Part shown: piece by piece, positions 9,523-19,326 of the stretch | Layout of the letters: each line of letters starts with the position of its first letter | Position numbering within the stretch: the stretch's first letter is position 1 | NCBI RefSeq assembly: GCF_029850875.1 | Contig: NZ_JAOVAM010000001.1 | Location: 364,400 to 428,399, forward strand | Length of the DNA stretch: 64,000 nt | Reading direction: 5' to 3' | Source: Rothia similimucilaginosa | Lineage (GTDB): Bacteria; Actinomycetota; Actinomycetes; Actinomycetales; Micrococcaceae | The notes under the pieces: generated by a model | The model's input: only the letters and a program-made list of their open reading frames with translations | Database searches by the model: none | What the model was told of the DNA's origin: nothing | Position numbers and translations under genes: made by a program

Positions 9523-9559
9523 AAAAATCCCGCCGATTCCGAAGAATCAGCGGGATTTT
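9523..9559 (-). terminator. Terminator of tRNA-Lys copy 2
   Basis: Same hairpin as at 4154-4190, differing by one loop base. Confidence 0.8.
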
Positions 9560-9567
9560 CTTTGATG

Positions 9568-9640
9568 TGCGCCCCCTGGGACTCGAACCCAGAACCCATT
9601 GATTAAGAGTCAATTGCTCTGCCAATTGAGCTAGAGGCGC
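9568..9640 (-). tRNA. tRNA-Lys (anticodon CTT), copy 2
   Basis: Sequence identical to the tRNA at 4199-4271, with the same anticodon loop CTCTTAA and discriminator A, no encoded CCA. The identity extends through the terminator and 30 bp upstream: 9536-9670 equals 4167-4301 without a mismatch. Confidence 0.97.
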
Positions 9641-9678
9641 TTATTTATTTTTCAAGGTCTCCCTTGCAACAGAAAAAT

Positions 9679-9708
9679 ACTATACGCGAGTTTTCATGGT
9701 GCACGCAA
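9679..9708 (-). promoter_or_regulatory. Promoter of tRNA-Lys copy 2
   Basis: Minus strand: -35 TTGCGT (9703-9708), 18-nt spacer, -10 TATAGT (9679-9684). The -10 is the same as in copy 1 while the -35 region has diverged. Confidence 0.6.
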
Positions 9709-9820
9709 GTTGATTTACAGTGAGGCTGGACACATTGTTTGGGTGAGGTGTGTGAGACACTAGTGTGTACACTGTGTGGGGCGCGTCCGCACCCCTCCCC
9801 TGTTGTTTTGAGGAGTTATT

Positions 9821-10297
9821 ATGAGTGTTCGTCTTGAGCCGGGTGCTCCGGCGCCTGCTTTTTCGTTGGTTGATTCGGCTGGTATTACTCATAGTCTAGG
9901 TGACTATGCGGGCAGTAAGGTGATTTTGTATTTTTATCCGAAGGCGTCGACTCCGGGTTGTACTAAGGAGGCGTGCGATTTCCGCGATAATTTGGCATCG
10001 TTGAAGTCGTTGGGTTACGTAGTGTTGGGTGTTTCTCCGGATTCGCCGGCGGCTATTGCACGTTTTGTGGAAAAGGAATCGTTGACGTTCCCACTGCTAT
10101 CTGATGCTGATCATGCGGTTGCCGAGGCGTATGGCGCTTGGGGTGAGAAGAAGAATTACGGCAGGGTGTACGAGGGTCTGATTCGTTCGACGTTTGTGAT
10201 TGATGAGCGGGGTATTGTTTCTGTGGCTCAGTACAATGTGCGTGCGACAGGTCATGTGGCGAAGCTGCGTCGTGATTTGGGTATTGACCCGAAGTAG
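9821..10297 (+). CDS. bcp: Thioredoxin-dependent peroxiredoxin (Bcp/PrxQ)
   Basis: Reduces H2O2 and organic hydroperoxides in the cytoplasm, using thioredoxin-like donors. The 158-residue protein shows the PrxQ signature STPGCTKEACDF: peroxidatic Cys47 and resolving Cys52 four residues apart in the same helix. It keeps the Thr and Arg environment of the active site (PKASTPGCT) and the C-terminal FVIDERG strand. The ribosome site is GAGGAG before the ATG. It is monocistronic. With sigH-rsrA and mscR it forms the redox-stress content of this window, though no SigH-type promoter is visible in front of it. Confidence 0.96.
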   Translation: MSVRLEPGAPAPAFSLVDSAGITHSLGDYAGSKVILYFYPKASTPGCTKEACDFRDNLASLKSLGYVVLGVSPDSPAAIARFVEKESLTFPLLSDADHAVAEAYGAWGEKKNYGRVYEGLIRSTFVIDERGIVSVAQYNVRATGHVAKLRRDLGIDPK

Positions 10298-10402
10298 GGG
10301 CATGTTTCCTAGAGCTTGCATATCGCCATTCTGATGCTTCTTAAGGGGGCTGCTGTTCGGCGTATTTTCGGGCTTTTTCCCTATAGGGGCTTCTTTTACG
10401 GC

Positions 10403-10431
10403 TTGGAGAACCTTGGTTCCTGGTGTACACT
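10403..10431 (+). promoter_or_regulatory. Promoter of tRNA-Leu
   Basis: -35 TTGGAG (10403-10408), 17-nt spacer, -10 TACACT (10426-10431); the tRNA begins about 45 nt after the predicted start site. Confidence 0.6.
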
Positions 10432-10482
10432 AATTTTTTGTTGCCTCAGACGCATACATCTTCGGATGTGGGGTGACGCTAC

Positions 10483-10564
10483 GCGCGAGTGGTGAAATTG
10501 GCAGACACGCAGGATTTAGGTTCCTGTGCCTTATGGCGTGGGGGTTCAAGTCCCCCCTCGCGCA
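10483..10564 (+). tRNA. tRNA-Leu (anticodon TAG)
   Basis: Class II tRNA: acceptor GCGCGAG/CTCGCGC, anticodon stem CAGGA/TCCTG with loop TTTAGGT (anticodon TAG, reads CUN), a short extra arm, T arm GGGGGTTCAAGTCCCCC, discriminator A. CCA is not encoded. A hairpin terminator follows. Confidence 0.95.
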
Positions 10565-10585
10565 CAAACACATTTTACGTTGGGT

Positions 10586-10620
10586 CCGCCGTCACGGTTT
10601 TCGTGGCGGCGGGTTTTCTT
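10586..10620 (+). terminator. Terminator of tRNA-Leu
   Basis: CCGCCGTCACG pairs with CGTGGCGGCGG around GTTTT, followed by TTTTCTT. Confidence 0.8.
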
Positions 10621-10716
10621 GTATGTGCCTTGCCGGGGTGAGTGTGTCTCGCCCGGTTGGGTGTTGAACCGTTATCCTGAGAGGTAAGCATCCGCGACGG
10701 AAGAGAGGACGCTCCC

Positions 10717-12864
10717 GTGCAGCATCAGCCTTATGCATCATCAGCTGTTGGCAATTCTGGCGCACTGCTTCGAGCCACTGTCGGCTCGAGCGGCTTGAGT
10801 CGACGCGCCGTTTTGCGTTTTGGCGCGCTTTTTAGTGCTGGTTTAGCACTTTCTGCGTGTTCTGGTCAGTCTTCTACTGGTTCGTCTGCTAGTTCATTGG
10901 CGAGTGCGTCGCCTGCTGATGTTCGTCGTATGTTCCGTTTTGCACAGGGTGCGGCGCCATTGGGTTTGGATCCGGCATTGTTTCCTGTGGCGAGTACGTA
11001 TCAGGTGACGGCGCAGGTTTTGCAGACGTTATTGGTGGCGAATCATTACACGGGCGATCCTGAGGTTCAGGATTCTTTGTGTGCTGAGTGGACGGTTTCT
11101 GATGACCGTTTGGTGCATACGTTTGTGCTGCGTGAGGCGCATTTTAGTAGTGGCGTTGCATTGACTGCGGATGCTGTAGTGCAGAATTTCCAGAGATGGC
11201 AGGCGTTAGCTACGGGGCAGGATACTTCTGCTCATGCGGTGCCTGCTCAGCCTTTATTTGCATGGGGTTTTGGTGTGCCAAAGCCAGGTTCTATTGATTC
11301 TTCGGCAGTGGAGCCTGCGCCTGTTCAGGCGTCTCCGTCGGGTGCGACTACTCCGTCTGCTTCTGCTAGCGCGTCTGTTTCTCCAAGTGCTTCCGCGGCT
11401 GATTCTCCGCACGCTACTCCATCGGTTCCTGAGCCTGCACTGCCGGATGATAAGAAGAGCGCACAGAAGGCGAATGCCGCTCAGTCGCCTGCGGTGCAGT
11501 CGTTTTTGCCGTTGGTTTCGTCGGTGGTAGCGAAGGGCAACTCTGTGGTGGTAACCCTGTCGCGTCCTTCGTTGGCGTTCCCGCGTATTTTGACGCAGCA
11601 GGCATTCGGCATTATTGATCCTTCGCTTTTTGGTGCTGATCAGAAGCTGACGGGCAACCCGGTGGGTACGGGTGCGTTCCGTGTGGAGTCATTCGAGGCT
11701 GGCATGGTGCGCCTGCTGAAGAACACCCATTTTGACGGTCCGGTACCTGAGCTGGATGAGATTCAGATTTCGACCCTCACTTCGTCGGATAAGCGTTATT
11801 TTGCGCTGATGGAGGGTCATATTGATGCGTGTGATCAGGTGAATTCTTCTGATCTGGGTCAGTTGGCGCGTGATGGTTATCAGACTCCTGGTCGTGACCC
11901 GTTCTCGCTGGTGTATTTGGGGTTGAATACGGCGCATCCGGTGTTGAAGAATATTTCGGTGCGGCGCGCTATTTCGCATGCGGTGGATCGTGGTGCGTTA
12001 CATCAGTATTATCCGCAGGGCACCTCGGATGCACAGACGCTGATTTCGCCGTCATTCCGTATTAAGGCTAATGATGCGAAGGATTACACGGACCGCAATC
12101 AGAATATGGCGCGCTCACTGTTAGCGGCTGCTGGTTATGACAATCAGATAATTGAGTGCTACTACCCTGCCGATGTTTCTCTGCCGTGGATGGATACTCC
12201 GCAGAAGGTGTATTCGGAGATGGTGGGTTCGCTGATTGAGGTGGGTCTGAATATTAAACCGGTGCCGTTGCCGTGGGCTGAGTATTTGGAGAAGAGCCGT
12301 GATGTTTCTTCTGAGCGCGGTATTACGTTGGCTGGTTTCTACGGCATGTACCGTGACCCGTATGCGTTCTTTGGTCCGGTGTTGGCGCAGTTGATTGCGG
12401 AGCATCAGGTGCGTTCGTTGATTACGAATGCGCCGACGGATATGACGACAGGTTTGACGAAGAAGAATTCTGATTTTCCGTCGTCACATGGTGCGGATTC
12501 GAATGTGCAGATTTCTGCGACTCCGAGCCCGCAGCCGAGTTATTCGCCGGATCCGTTGTCTCCGGAGGAGGTTTCTGCTTCACCGAGCCTTTCGGCGACT
12601 CCTTCACCGTCGCCTACTGCTGCAGCGGTGGCGCCGTCGCCTCGTTTTACTGAGGTAATGGAGGCGATTCGTACTGCGGATTCTGCTGTTTCGGTGGATT
12701 CGCAGCGTGAGTTGTATGCGAAGGTTGTGTCTCAGTTGGGTCAGTTTATGCCGGCTGTTCCGTTGTTGAATGTGACGTCTAAAGTGGCTGTGAGCCGTGA
12801 GGTTCAGGGTTATCAGACGGAGCAGAATGCGATTGAGCTGTTTGGAAAACTGCGTAAGTTGTAG
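10717..12864 (+). CDS. Family 5 (peptide/nickel-type) extracellular solute-binding lipoprotein with Ser/Pro-rich inserts
   Basis: Substrate-binding component of an oligopeptide/nickel-type ABC importer. A GTG start at 10717 follows AGAGGA. The N-terminus has a twin-arginine-like SRRAVLRF (residues 28-35) and a lipobox LSAC with the lipidated Cys48, so it is probably exported by Tat and anchored to the outer membrane face. The SBP_bac_5 fold is recognisable: LDPALFPVASTYQVTAQVLQTL, the GTGAFRVESFE region, and VRRAISHAVDR. At 715 residues it is about 150 longer than usual: two low-complexity Ser/Ala/Pro/Thr inserts lie at about residues 201-241 and 601-641. No permease or ATPase genes are adjacent, so it is an orphan that must work with a transporter encoded elsewhere or in a different role. 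Confidence 0.9.
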   Translation: MQHQPYASSAVGNSGALLRATVGSSGLSRRAVLRFGALFSAGLALSACSGQSSTGSSASSLASASPADVRRMFRFAQGAAPLGLDPALFPVASTYQVTAQVLQTLLVANHYTGDPEVQDSLCAEWTVSDDRLVHTFVLREAHFSSGVALTADAVVQNFQRWQALATGQDTSAHAVPAQPLFAWGFGVPKPGSIDSSAVEPAPVQASPSGATTPSASASASVSPSASAADSPHATPSVPEPALPDDKKSAQKANAAQSPAVQSFLPLVSSVVAKGNSVVVTLSRPSLAFPRILTQQAFGIIDPSLFGADQKLTGNPVGTGAFRVESFEAGMVRLLKNTHFDGPVPELDEIQISTLTSSDKRYFALMEGHIDACDQVNSSDLGQLARDGYQTPGRDPFSLVYLGLNTAHPVLKNISVRRAISHAVDRGALHQYYPQGTSDAQTLISPSFRIKANDAKDYTDRNQNMARSLLAAAGYDNQIIECYYPADVSLPWMDTPQKVYSEMVGSLIEVGLNIKPVPLPWAEYLEKSRDVSSERGITLAGFYGMYRDPYAFFGPVLAQLIAEHQVRSLITNAPTDMTTGLTKKNSDFPSSHGADSNVQISATPSPQPSYSPDPLSPEEVSASPSLSATPSPSPTAAAVAPSPRFTEVMEAIRTADSAVSVDSQRELYAKVVSQLGQFMPAVPLLNVTSKVAVSREVQGYQTEQNAIELFGKLRKL

Positions 12865-13073
12865 ACAGTTCAGGTTTGAGTGTTGCATTGTGCGCGTGTT
12901 TGGCATGCCTTGAAGGGTCTATGCCCCCAAAGAAACTAGTGTGTGAACTGTAACACCCTCCTGTTATTTGCTGATTCTAGCTATGCCTCCCCCGCTAAAA
13001 GGAGTAGGCTAGATGATGTACCCCACAGTCATTGTGCCCAAGGACGGGCACCCTCACCCTAAGGGAGAATTCA

Positions 13074-14555
13074 GTGGTAGCACGTACTGAACGAACCGAC
13101 GTCGTCCTGGTCGGCGGCGGCATCATGAGCGCCACCCTCGGTGTGTTCCTCAAGGAACTCGAACCGACCTGGAATATTATCCTGCTCGAACGCCTCGACA
13201 AGGTTGCTCAGGAATCCTCCAACCCCTGGAATAACGCAGGTACCGGCCACTCGGCACTGTGCGAGCTCAACTACGCTCCCGCTGGTCCTGACGGTACTGT
13301 CTCCGCTGCCAAGGCGCTAAACATTAACGAACAGTTCCAGATTTCTCGTCAGTTCTGGGCATCCCTGGTGGAGAAGAATATCCTGACAGACACCAGCTTC
13401 GTCAACCCGGTCCCCCATATGTCCCTGGTCTTCGGTGAGGACCACTCCAAGTACCTCGCAGCACGCTACGACTCTTTCCGCAAGGAGAAACTCTTTGAGC
13501 GTATGCAGTTCTCCACCGACCGCGAGAAGATTGCTGAGTGGGCTCCGCTGACTGTCAAGGGTCGTAAGGAGAACGAGCCGATGGCAGCAACCTGGTCCCC
13601 CGAGGGTACTGACGTGAACTTCGGTTTCCTCACCGAGCAGCTGGTCGCTTACCTGCAGACCAAGGGTGTTGAGGTTCGCTATGGATATCAGGTCACCAAC
13701 CTGAACCGTGAATCGAACGGCTCCTGGCAGGTTGAAGCGATTAACCGCATCAACAAGAATGAGCCCCTGAGCATCAACGCAAAGTTTGTCTTCCTCGGAG
13801 CCGGTGGTGGCGCCCTGAACCTGTTGCAGAAGTCCGGCATTGAAGAGGGTAAGGGCTACGGCGGCTTCCCCGTTTCCGGCCTATTCCTGCGCAACACCCA
13901 CGAGGCGACCGCAAACCAGCACAACGCTAAGGTGTACGGTCAGGCTTCGGTGGGTGCACCTCCCATGTCTGTGCCTCACCTGGACACCCGCTACGTGGAC
14001 GGCAAGCGTGCCCTGCTCTTCGGACCCTACGCCGGTTTCAAGACGAACTTCTTGAAGCAGGGTTCCGTACTGGATCTACCGAAGTCCCTACGCCTGCACA
14101 ACCTGTACCCCATGACCCGTGCAGGTCTGGATAACGTCTCCTTGGTCAAGTACCTGCTCACCGAGCTGTTGCAGAACAAGAACGCTCGCCTGGAGACCCT
14201 GCACCAGTACTACCCCGAGGCTATCGGCGACGAGTGGGAGCTCATCGAGGCGGGTCAGCGCGTCCAGATTATGAAGAAGGACCCGAAGAAGGGCGGCATC
14301 CTGCAGTTCGGTACCGAGGTTGTTTCTGCAGCGGACGGCTCCATTGCGGCTTTGCTGGGCGCTTCCCCCGGTGCTTCTACTGTGGCTTCGATTATGCTGA
14401 ACCTGCTGGCGAAGTGCTTCCCCTCCAAGATTGCTAGTTGGGAGCCCCACCTGAAGGAGCTCATCCCCGGTTACGGTGTGAAGCTCAACGATAACCCTGA
14501 CCTGGCTGATGAGCTGATGGCTCACACCGCTAAGGTTCTGGGTATTCACAACTAG
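13074..14555 (+). CDS. mqo: Malate:quinone oxidoreductase
   Basis: Membrane-associated FAD enzyme that oxidises malate to oxaloacetate and reduces menaquinone, linking the TCA cycle to respiration. The GTG at 13074 follows GGGAG at a good distance and gives [20 protein letters not shown]; the FAD-binding GGGIMS is at residues 14-19, followed by [18 protein letters not shown], diagnostic of Mqo. The C-terminal [25 protein letters not shown] segment is also family-typical. The length of 493 residues is normal. The gene is monocistronic; no malate dehydrogenase is visible in the window. An earlier in-frame start at 13032 lacks support. Confidence 0.97.
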   Translation: MVARTERTDVVLVGGGIMSATLGVFLKELEPTWNIILLERLDKVAQESSNPWNNAGTGHSALCELNYAPAGPDGTVSAAKALNINEQFQISRQFWASLVEKNILTDTSFVNPVPHMSLVFGEDHSKYLAARYDSFRKEKLFERMQFSTDREKIAEWAPLTVKGRKENEPMAATWSPEGTDVNFGFLTEQLVAYLQTKGVEVRYGYQVTNLNRESNGSWQVEAINRINKNEPLSINAKFVFLGAGGGALNLLQKSGIEEGKGYGGFPVSGLFLRNTHEATANQHNAKVYGQASVGAPPMSVPHLDTRYVDGKRALLFGPYAGFKTNFLKQGSVLDLPKSLRLHNLYPMTRAGLDNVSLVKYLLTELLQNKNARLETLHQYYPEAIGDEWELIEAGQRVQIMKKDPKKGGILQFGTEVVSAADGSIAALLGASPGASTVASIMLNLLAKCFPSKIASWEPHLKELIPGYGVKLNDNPDLADELMAHTAKVLGIHN

Positions 14556-14638
14556 TTTTCAGTTAGGCTCAGCAGGTAGCTTTATACCCTAGCTGACAAG
14601 CCTTTTTTGAGGCTTTTCGGGGCGGTTACCCTCTCTAA

Positions 14639-14654
14639 CTGACCGACAGGTCAG
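14639..14654. promoter_or_regulatory. Possible TetR-type operator
   Basis: Inverted repeat CTGACC-GACA-GGTCAG in the region between mqo and the YihY-family gene, about 45 bp upstream of a TATAAT at 14697. The half-sites resemble operators of TetR-family repressors; no such regulator is encoded nearby. Confidence 0.4.
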
Positions 14655-14696
14655 CTATCTGCACTCGCAGAAAAATGCGGGAGGGTTAGAAAACCC

Positions 14697-14702
14697 TATA
14701 AT
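14697..14702 (+). promoter_or_regulatory. -10 element for the YihY-family gene
   Basis: A perfect TATAAT about 115 nt upstream of the likely start. No good -35 hexamer is found at 16-18 nt, so an activator may be needed. Confidence 0.45.
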
Positions 14703-14818
14703 GTCACCGCAGGGGCGGGAAGGACAGCTCATTATTCTCCTCGTCCCTTCTGTGCGCCCCACACGCTGAAGCTACTAGGCGCACCACTGTGTACACCCCA
14801 CTCATTCAAGGAGCCCTA

Positions 14819-16102
14819 TTGTCTGCACACACTGGCTCTTCCACTGATACCTCCTCAACCAAGGTATCCGCCGGAGCTCGACGCGGACTCTTCTCCCGTA
14901 AGAAGAAGCCCGCAGCCCCCAAGTACGCAAGCGTGAAACTGCGTGACTTTCCTAAGGGCAGCGTCCTCTACATTCTGCGCCGTGCTATCTTCACATTCGG
15001 TGCAAACGGCGCAAGCGACATGGCGGCAGCGCTCACTTACTTCACCGTGCTGTCCATCTTCCCTGCCCTGCTGGCGATTGTCTCCCTCCTGGGCGTATTC
15101 GGTCACGGTGAGGAAAGCGCCGCAGTCATCCTCGCATTCCTCAAGGACAACGCGCCCGCCCAGATGTACGCCATTATGGAAGACCCCATCAAACAGCTTA
15201 CCGGCGACCAAGGCGCAGGCCTGGTGCTGTTGACCGGTATCCTCAGTGCGCTCTGGTCAGCCTCCGGGTACACCGGCTCATTCGGCCGAGCTCTCAACAC
15301 GGTCTACAACGTACGTGAAGGCCGCCCCGGCTGGATTCTCAAGCCGCTGAATGTCTTCGTCACCACCGTGCTTATCATCCTCGTGGTACTCATGATCCTC
15401 ATGATACTGCTGGGCGTAACCGTCCTCGATTTGATTGGTCAGTACCTACCCGAAACCGTCAATATGGAGCTCATCAAGCTCATCTGGCTCAACGGCCGCT
15501 GGGTGCTCATCCTGTTCATGGCAATCGCCCTGATCACTCTGCTCTACGCCGCCACCCCGAACGTACGCCACTTCAACCAGTGGAAGCTCTCCCCCGGTGC
15601 GGCGCTGGCGCTCTTCGGTATGAGCCTGGGCGGTTTCGGCTTCACCCTCTACACCAATAACTTCAGCAAGTACAACGCCACCTACGGCCTCATCGGTGGT
15701 GTGATTGTGATGCTACTGTTCATCTGGATTATGAACAATATGCTCCTCTTTGGAGCGCACTTGGACGCAGAAATCATGCTCATGCGTCAGGTCCTCGCCG
15801 GTGAAGACGATCAGGGGCGCCTGAAGGTTCAGCCGCGCAGCACCTCCGCGTCCCGTACGCTGGAAGAACAGCGCGAACGCCTCATGTACGCCGGACACGA
15901 ACTGCAACAGCAGGCGGCAGGCCAGGGCATGCTCCCCAAGCCGAAGGGCCCCTCCATTGTGGCTCGCGTGAAGAAGGCAGTGGGCACCAGCACCACCAAG
16001 ATTCGCACGTTCTTTGCCGGCGGTAAGAAGCAGCCCAAGCATGCGGAGGCAGACACCACGGCGGAAGCTACCGAATATAAGGCGAAGACTGACTCTCAGT
16101 AG
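14819..16102 (+). CDS. YihY/virulence factor BrkB family membrane protein
   Basis: Integral membrane protein of the UPF0761/YihY group, whose biochemical role is not settled. I chose the TTG at 14819 because AAGGAG sits 6 nt before it; an in-frame GTG at 14789 would add 10 residues. The order is a basic cytoplasmic N-terminus (about 60 residues), six hydrophobic segments starting with AAALTYFTVLSIFPALLAIVSLL, and a hydrophilic, Lys/Ala-rich C-terminal tail of about 110 residues. The LTYFTVLSIFPALL and FGADLD-like (LLFGAHLDAEIM) motifs are the family marks. It follows mqo but has its own promoter region with a TetR-like inverted repeat. Confidence 0.9.
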   Translation: MSAHTGSSTDTSSTKVSAGARRGLFSRKKKPAAPKYASVKLRDFPKGSVLYILRRAIFTFGANGASDMAAALTYFTVLSIFPALLAIVSLLGVFGHGEESAAVILAFLKDNAPAQMYAIMEDPIKQLTGDQGAGLVLLTGILSALWSASGYTGSFGRALNTVYNVREGRPGWILKPLNVFVTTVLIILVVLMILMILLGVTVLDLIGQYLPETVNMELIKLIWLNGRWVLILFMAIALITLLYAATPNVRHFNQWKLSPGAALALFGMSLGGFGFTLYTNNFSKYNATYGLIGGVIVMLLFIWIMNNMLLFGAHLDAEIMLMRQVLAGEDDQGRLKVQPRSTSASRTLEEQRERLMYAGHELQQQAAGQGMLPKPKGPSIVARVKKAVGTSTTKIRTFFAGGKKQPKHAEADTTAEATEYKAKTDSQ

Positions 16103-16243
16103 CAGGCGCTCTTCGACCTCGGGCACCGATAAGTCCACCGGTGCGGCACAGAAGAACTAAGCGGCAGCTCAGCTAAGCGCATATCACCTCAATCTTTCAA
16201 GGGCGTGGGACAGAAACCCTGCGCTGGTCACTAAGATAGACAT

Positions 16244-17308
16244 ATGACCAGTGCAGATTTCTCTCCCGCGCCCTTTGCTGTACCCAACGCCTCTGCGTCC
16301 AATGTTGATGCACCCAATGCCGCCGCGCCCGCCATTGTTCTCCCCGACCTCGAGTACACCCTCTACCAGCCGCAGCAGCTTAAAAGCCGTATCCCCACCC
16401 TCATGATTCACGGCTTCGCCACCCGCGGCGAACAGCTCTACGGCGGCACCAGCTGGATCCGCCAATATCTGCGCGCCGGATACCCCGTACTGATCGTTGG
16501 CCTGCCCTACCACTCAGACGAATACCTCAAAGACCCCGAGTCCATGCAGGCCATCGACTGCAAGCTCCCCAACCACACGGGCGTGCGCAGCCACACAATT
16601 CCGTTCAATTCGGTGCTTTCCGTCGATGCTGCAGGTCAGCCGCTGCCCCCCATGCACCTGTTCACCAACCTGCTCGCCCAGTTGCTGCAAACAGTCGCCA
16701 CCGAGAACGACCTCGGCGTTGAACTGGAGCCCCGCGCACACGTTATCGGTTTCTCCTTCGGTGCCCGCGTTGGCTGGGAACTCGCCCTCACCCACCCGGA
16801 AGCGGTCGCATCACTCACTCTGGGCGGTCTGCCTCTGCACGACCACCTCATCACCCTGCGCGCCATGCTCGAAGCGCACGAGGGTACCAGCGTCACGGCG
16901 GATAGTGAAACCCCGGCGGCAGACTCCACTGATGAGGCGATCGCCTCCTTCACCTCGATTATTGACGGGTCCCCCATTCAGCCCGACGCGCTGCTGAAGT
17001 TCGTTCGGATTCCCTTCGGCCCGTTCTTCGACGTGCCCGCCCTGCGTGCTGGTTCCCCGGACTTGCCGGCGGGCCACCCCGGCGCACATCCGCGTGTACC
17101 CGTTGCGGTCGTACTCGGTGACGCGGATACCATCGCCGCCGACGGTGCGGAACTCTACGATATGGTGCGCGAGGATGACCCGCTCAACCGTTTTATTCCC
17201 CTACCCGGCCGGGACCACGTGAACGCACTGACCTCGGGTGCGTTCCGACGCGGTGCGCTCGCCTTTGCTGCTGAGGTGGAGGCGGCAGAGGTAGAAACGG
17301 CAGAGTAA
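16244..17308 (+). CDS. Alpha/beta hydrolase
   Basis: A probable esterase or lipase-like hydrolase of unknown substrate, 354 residues. The nucleophile elbow is GFSFGAR near residue 168, the acid is probably in VLGDADTIA near 291, and the His in PGRDHVNAL near 326, giving a complete Ser-Asp-His triad. The oxyanion strand reads PTLMIHGFATRGEQLYGG. Between elbow and acid lies a cap with an Ala/Thr/Asp-rich stretch. There is no signal peptide. It lies alone between the YihY-family gene and mscR; the gap to mscR (189 bp) argues against one operon. The start has no strong ribosome site. Confidence 0.85.
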   Translation: MTSADFSPAPFAVPNASASNVDAPNAAAPAIVLPDLEYTLYQPQQLKSRIPTLMIHGFATRGEQLYGGTSWIRQYLRAGYPVLIVGLPYHSDEYLKDPESMQAIDCKLPNHTGVRSHTIPFNSVLSVDAAGQPLPPMHLFTNLLAQLLQTVATENDLGVELEPRAHVIGFSFGARVGWELALTHPEAVASLTLGGLPLHDHLITLRAMLEAHEGTSVTADSETPAADSTDEAIASFTSIIDGSPIQPDALLKFVRIPFGPFFDVPALRAGSPDLPAGHPGAHPRVPVAVVLGDADTIAADGAELYDMVREDDPLNRFIPLPGRDHVNALTSGAFRRGALAFAAEVEAAEVETAE

Positions 17309-17497
17309 GCAGCCGCAGGCTACGGTATCCGGGCTCCGGGCGGAGTATCCAACAACGTCATAAAACGTCAAATTCGCATGGGGGCTTCACTATCAGCTTT
17401 ATCGTGCACCAGGTACGCCAATGCTCGTAGAATGGGAACGTATCAAAAAACCTTTATCTGCGGTTGGGCTTCAACCGCACCTCAGCAAAGGAGCACC

Positions 17498-18589
17498 ATG
17501 CACAAGGTTAAGGCTGTTGTAGCCCTCTCCCAGGACGCACCCGTCACCGTCACCACCATCAACGTACCTGACCCGGGCAAGGGCGAAGCACTCGTCAAGG
17601 TCCTCACCTGTGGTGTCTGCCAGACCGATCACCACTACGTCACCGGCGGCGTCGGCCAGGACTTCCCCTACCTGCTCGGCCACGAATCTGCAGGTATCGT
17701 CGAGGCTGTCGGCGATGACGTCACCGACATCGCCCCCGGCGACCTGGTCATCCTCAACTGGCGTGCAGTCTGCGGTGAATGCCGCGCATGCCGCAAGGGT
17801 CAGCCGCAGTACTGCTTCGCAACCCACAACGCAACCCAGAAGATGACCCTCGAGGACGGTACCGAGCTCACCCCCGCACTGGGTATCGGCTCCTTCGCGG
17901 AAAAGACCCTCGTCGCAGCAGGTCAGTGCACCAAGATCACCGCTGACATCAGCCCTGAACAGTACGCAGCAATCGGTCTGCTCGGCTGCGGCGTCACCGC
18001 AGGTCTGGGCGCTGTGCTGAACACCGGTGAACTCAAGCGCGGCGAGTCCGTCGCAGTCATCGGCTGCGGCGGCGTCGGCACCGCAGCAATCGCAGGCGCA
18101 CAGCTCGGTGGCGCAACCACCATCATCGCCGTCGACATCGACGAAGATAAGCTGGCACGCGCACGCAAGCACGGCGCAACCCACACCGTGAACTCCTCCA
18201 AGGTCGATCCCGTCGAGGCTGTCAAGGAACTCACCGGCGGCTTTGGTGCAGACCTCGTCATTGACGCTGTCGGCATCGCCCCCACCTTCAAGCAGGCATT
18301 CGAAGCACGCGACCTTGCTGGCCGCGTCGTCCTCGTCGGTGTGCCCGCCCCCGGCACCACCTGGGACATCCCTCTGGATGAGATCTTCGGCCGCGGCGGC
18401 TCCATCAAGAGCGCATGGTACGGCGACACTCTGCCCTCCCGCGACTTCCCCGAATTCGTGGACCAGTACCTGCTCGGCCGCCTCGACCTGGACGGCTTCG
18501 TCTCCGAGCGTATCCGCCTCGAAGACGTCAACGAAGCATTCGAAACCATGAAGACCGGCCGCGTGCTGCGCTCGGTCGTGGAACTCTAG
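17498..18589 (+). CDS. mscR: S-(hydroxymethyl)mycothiol dehydrogenase (mycothiol-dependent formaldehyde dehydrogenase)
   Basis: Zinc- and NAD-dependent class III alcohol dehydrogenase oxidising the formaldehyde-mycothiol adduct; the family also reduces S-nitrosomycothiol. The ATG at 17498 follows AAAGGAG and gives 363 residues. Catalytic zinc ligands are in [14 protein letters not shown] and GHESAG (residues 61-66); the structural zinc cysteines are Cys92, 95, 98 and 106 ([15 protein letters not shown]). The Rossmann loop is GCGGVGTAA near residue 188. An MBL-fold hydrolase starts 9 bp downstream, the standard pairing in mycothiol-making actinobacteria. An upstream in-frame start at 17378 has no ribosome site. 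Confidence 0.93.
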   Translation: MHKVKAVVALSQDAPVTVTTINVPDPGKGEALVKVLTCGVCQTDHHYVTGGVGQDFPYLLGHESAGIVEAVGDDVTDIAPGDLVILNWRAVCGECRACRKGQPQYCFATHNATQKMTLEDGTELTPALGIGSFAEKTLVAAGQCTKITADISPEQYAAIGLLGCGVTAGLGAVLNTGELKRGESVAVIGCGGVGTAAIAGAQLGGATTIIAVDIDEDKLARARKHGATHTVNSSKVDPVEAVKELTGGFGADLVIDAVGIAPTFKQAFEARDLAGRVVLVGVPAPGTTWDIPLDEIFGRGGSIKSAWYGDTLPSRDFPEFVDQYLLGRLDLDGFVSERIRLEDVNEAFETMKTGRVLRSVVEL

Positions 18590-18598
18590 GAGCGTAGT

Positions 18599-19246
18599 GT
18601 GAGCGAACGTATTGAACGAGTCGTCACCTCCGGTACCTTCTCGCTAGACGGCGGCTGCTGGGACGTCGACAACAACGTCTGGATTATCGGCAATGACTCC
18701 TCGGTGATCATCATTGACCCCGCCCACGACGTCGACAAGATTTCCCGTACCGTCGCAGGCCGCACCGTAGAGAAGATTCTGCTGACCCACGCCCACGACG
18801 ACCACATCCGCAGCGCAAAGGAAGCGGCAGAACGCTTCGGCGCACCCGTCTACCTAAACCCCGCGGACCGTGTGCTCTGGGAAATGGTGTATCCCTCCTG
18901 GGACTTCGACCACGAACTGGCTGACGGCGATGTAGTACGCATCGGCGATACCGAGCTGAAGATCCTCACCACCCCCGGCCACTCCCCCGGCTCCGTGTGC
19001 TTCTACGCCCCCACCCTCGGCTGGGAGAACAGCGAAGGCGTCGTCTTCTCCGGCGACACCCTCTTCAACGGCGGCCCCGGCGCAACCGGACGCTCCTACA
19101 GCGACTTCGACACCATCATCGAGTCGATTTCGACCCGTCTGCTGACCCTGCCCGAGTCCACTGCGGTCCTCACCGGCCACGGCGACAGCACCGGCATCGG
19201 ACTGGAGGCACCCGAGCTTCCGGCATGGATTAAGCGCGGTCACTAA
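18599..19246 (+). CDS. MBL-fold metallo-hydrolase paired with mscR
   Basis: A 215-residue metallo-beta-lactamase-fold hydrolase. The metal site reads HAHDDH at residues 64-69, with TPGHSPGS, SGDTLF and the later GHGD motif supplying the remaining ligands, as in glyoxalase II-like enzymes. A GTG start follows AGGAG that overlaps the mscR stop region, so it is cotranscribed and coupled. By context it most likely hydrolyses the S-formyl-mycothiol (or a related thioester) produced by MscR; that activity is inference. A strong terminator follows at 19327-19373. Confidence 0.9.
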   Translation: MSERIERVVTSGTFSLDGGCWDVDNNVWIIGNDSSVIIIDPAHDVDKISRTVAGRTVEKILLTHAHDDHIRSAKEAAERFGAPVYLNPADRVLWEMVYPSWDFDHELADGDVVRIGDTELKILTTPGHSPGSVCFYAPTLGWENSEGVVFSGDTLFNGGPGATGRSYSDFDTIIESISTRLLTLPESTAVLTGHGDSTGIGLEAPELPAWIKRGH

Positions 19247-19326
19247 ACCGGTAGCCTCACGCTGAGGTTCTCGCGCGGAGACTCTCAGGCTGAGGCTCCT
19301 CACCACAAACCGAGTGCAGTACGCAC

